Source of the DNA: Chitinophaga pinensis
GTDB taxonomy: Bacteria > Bacteroidota > Bacteroidia > Flavobacteriales_D > Crocinitomicaceae
NCBI GenBank assembly: GCA_945861175.1
Contig: CAMATR010000090.1
Coordinates: 1-6,980, forward strand
DNA length: 6,980 nucleotides
Reading direction: 5' to 3'
The notes under the pieces are model-generated. The model did not search any database, was not told the origin of the DNA, and saw only the letters and a program-made list of their open reading frames with translations. The position numbers and the translations under genes are program-made. Positions within the stretch are counted from its first letter, which is position 1; each line of letters starts with the position of its first letter. This document shows, piece by piece, positions 6,738-6,980 of this stretch.

Positions 6738-6776
6738 TGGACACATTACAAGTATATGTCCAGAAAAACGGACATA
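6738..6776. promoter_or_regulatory. Inverted-repeat operator candidate, HipB-operator-like (TATGTCC-N8-GGACATA)
   Basis: TATGTCC (6755-6761) and GGACATA (6770-6776) are a perfect 7-bp inverted repeat with an 8-bp spacer. A further half-site, TGGACA at 6738-6743, is also complementary to TGTCCA at 6757-6762. The published E. coli HipB operator is TATCC-N8-GGATA, the same orientation, spacing and TCC/GGA core. The site lies about where the -33 region of the promoter box at 6794-6801 should be, and 63 bp before the HTH gene. Autorepression by the encoded regulator is the simplest reading, and it is inference. Confidence 0.5.
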
Positions 6777-6793
6777 ATTTCATTCGATTGTAC

Positions 6794-6801
6794 TATATTT
6801 G
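6794..6801 (+). promoter_or_regulatory. Perfect Bacteroidota -7 promoter box for the HTH gene
   Basis: TATATTTG matches TAnnTTTG at all fixed positions. Transcription would start near 6806-6809, giving a leader of about 32 nt that is A-rich before the ATG (6840), as is common in Bacteroidota. No TTG is found at the -33 position, which is occupied by the inverted repeat ending at 6776. That fits a regulated promoter. Confidence 0.5.
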
Positions 6802-6816
6802 AATGATTTTTCATTC
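6801..6816. repeat. 6-bp inverted repeat GAATGA-TTTT-TCATTC at the predicted transcription start
   Basis: GAATGA (6801-6806) and TCATTC (6811-6816) are exact reverse complements around TTTT. The longer word TTTCATTC occurs at 6778-6785, 6809-6816 and 6850-6857, the last inside the HTH coding region. The overlap with the -7 box edge and predicted start makes a second operator possible. In AT-rich DNA such short repeats can also be chance. Confidence 0.35.
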
Positions 6817-6839
6817 GTTATAAACATTAAAAATACATT

Positions 6840-6980
6840 ATGACTGATATTTCATTCATAGAATGGGCATCCATGAGCGACAAAGCACTGGCTGAGTACA
6901 TCGGGACATTTGTCAGGCACCACCGAATGGAGCAGAACAAAACGCAGAGTGAACTATCAACGGCAGCGGGAATAAGTCGT
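6840..6980 (+). CDS. XRE-family HTH regulator, possibly a HipB-like antitoxin (3' end outside window)
   Basis: The frame is open from ATG 6840 through codon 47 at the window edge. Residues 19-47 carry the start of an XRE/Cro-type helix-turn-helix: EYIGTFVRHHR (19-29), QNKTQSEL (32-39) and the turn AAGIS (42-46). This resembles Bacteroidota HTH proteins encoded next to HipA-family kinases, as I recall that family. The DNA-recognition helix and C-terminus are beyond the window. I prefer ATG 6840 to the in-frame ATG at 6873 because, from memory, relatives have an extension with an I-x-W segment before the MSDKA-like stretch (E8-W9 here), and the leader length suits the promoter box. An upstream HipB-operator-like repeat supports autoregulation. 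HipB identity is unproven without the downstream gene. A phage-type or lone XRE regulator is the alternative. Confidence 0.8.
   Translation, partial: MTDISFIEWASMSDKALAEYIGTFVRHHRMEQNKTQSELSTAAGISR

Noticed and set aside
6163..6783. Three overlapping minus-strand open frames over the uvrC 3' end and spacer (6163-6471, 6413-6715, 6499-6783)
   Set aside because: They overlap each other and the conserved UvrC nuclease/HhH coding region, show no family motifs, and read like antisense of the uvrC codons. The hydrophobic and Cys content is a by-product of the opposite strand.
6778..6857. TTTCATTC repeats as a CRISPR or iteron array
   Set aside because: There are only three 8-base copies, with unequal spacing (31 and 41 bp between starts) and no long repeat, so neither a CRISPR array nor an origin is supported.

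Overview
The window looks like chromosomal DNA of a Bacteroidota bacterium. The evidence is a C-terminal type IX secretion (T9SS) sorting domain, a PorP/SprF-family outer-membrane protein, AT-rich DNA, start codons mostly without a good Shine-Dalgarno sequence, and at least one perfect TAnnTTTG promoter box. A member of Flavobacteriales or a neighbouring order is plausible, but the genus cannot be read from this sequence.

Layout. Positions 1-1413 (minus strand) carry a gene cut by the window edge: signal peptide, OmpA-like outer-membrane barrel, then two tandem 93-residue Ig-like repeats. A 144-bp divergent intergenic region (1414-1557) holds a perfect 8-bp inverted repeat. From it three envelope genes run on the plus strand: a 428-aa secreted protein ending in a T9SS type B (CHU_C) sorting domain (1558-2844), a PorP/SprF-family protein overlapping it by 4 bp (2841-3770), and a coiled-coil OmpA-family lipoprotein (3862-4821). 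Next comes a complete uvrC (4895-6691), a housekeeping nucleotide-excision-repair gene. After a 148-bp spacer, the first 47 codons of an XRE-type helix-turn-helix regulator begin at 6840 and run off the window.

How the genes work together. The secreted protein and the SprF-like protein look translationally coupled, as in cargo/SprF pairs where the SprF-type partner helps export or anchor its own CHU_C cargo. The OmpA lipoprotein could tether such an assembly to peptidoglycan. The divergent barrel/Ig protein is a second outer-membrane component, possibly sharing control from the common intergenic region. UvrC is functionally unrelated.

The most notable unexplained signal is just before the right-hand regulator. 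It is a perfect inverted repeat, TATGTCC-N8-GGACATA, at the expected upstream edge of a promoter with a perfect TAnnTTTG box. Its half-site orientation and N8 spacing match the known E. coli HipB operator (TATCC-N8-GGATA), and the partial protein resembles HipB-like antitoxins. A HipBA- or HipBST-type toxin-antitoxin locus may therefore start here, with its toxin beyond the window.
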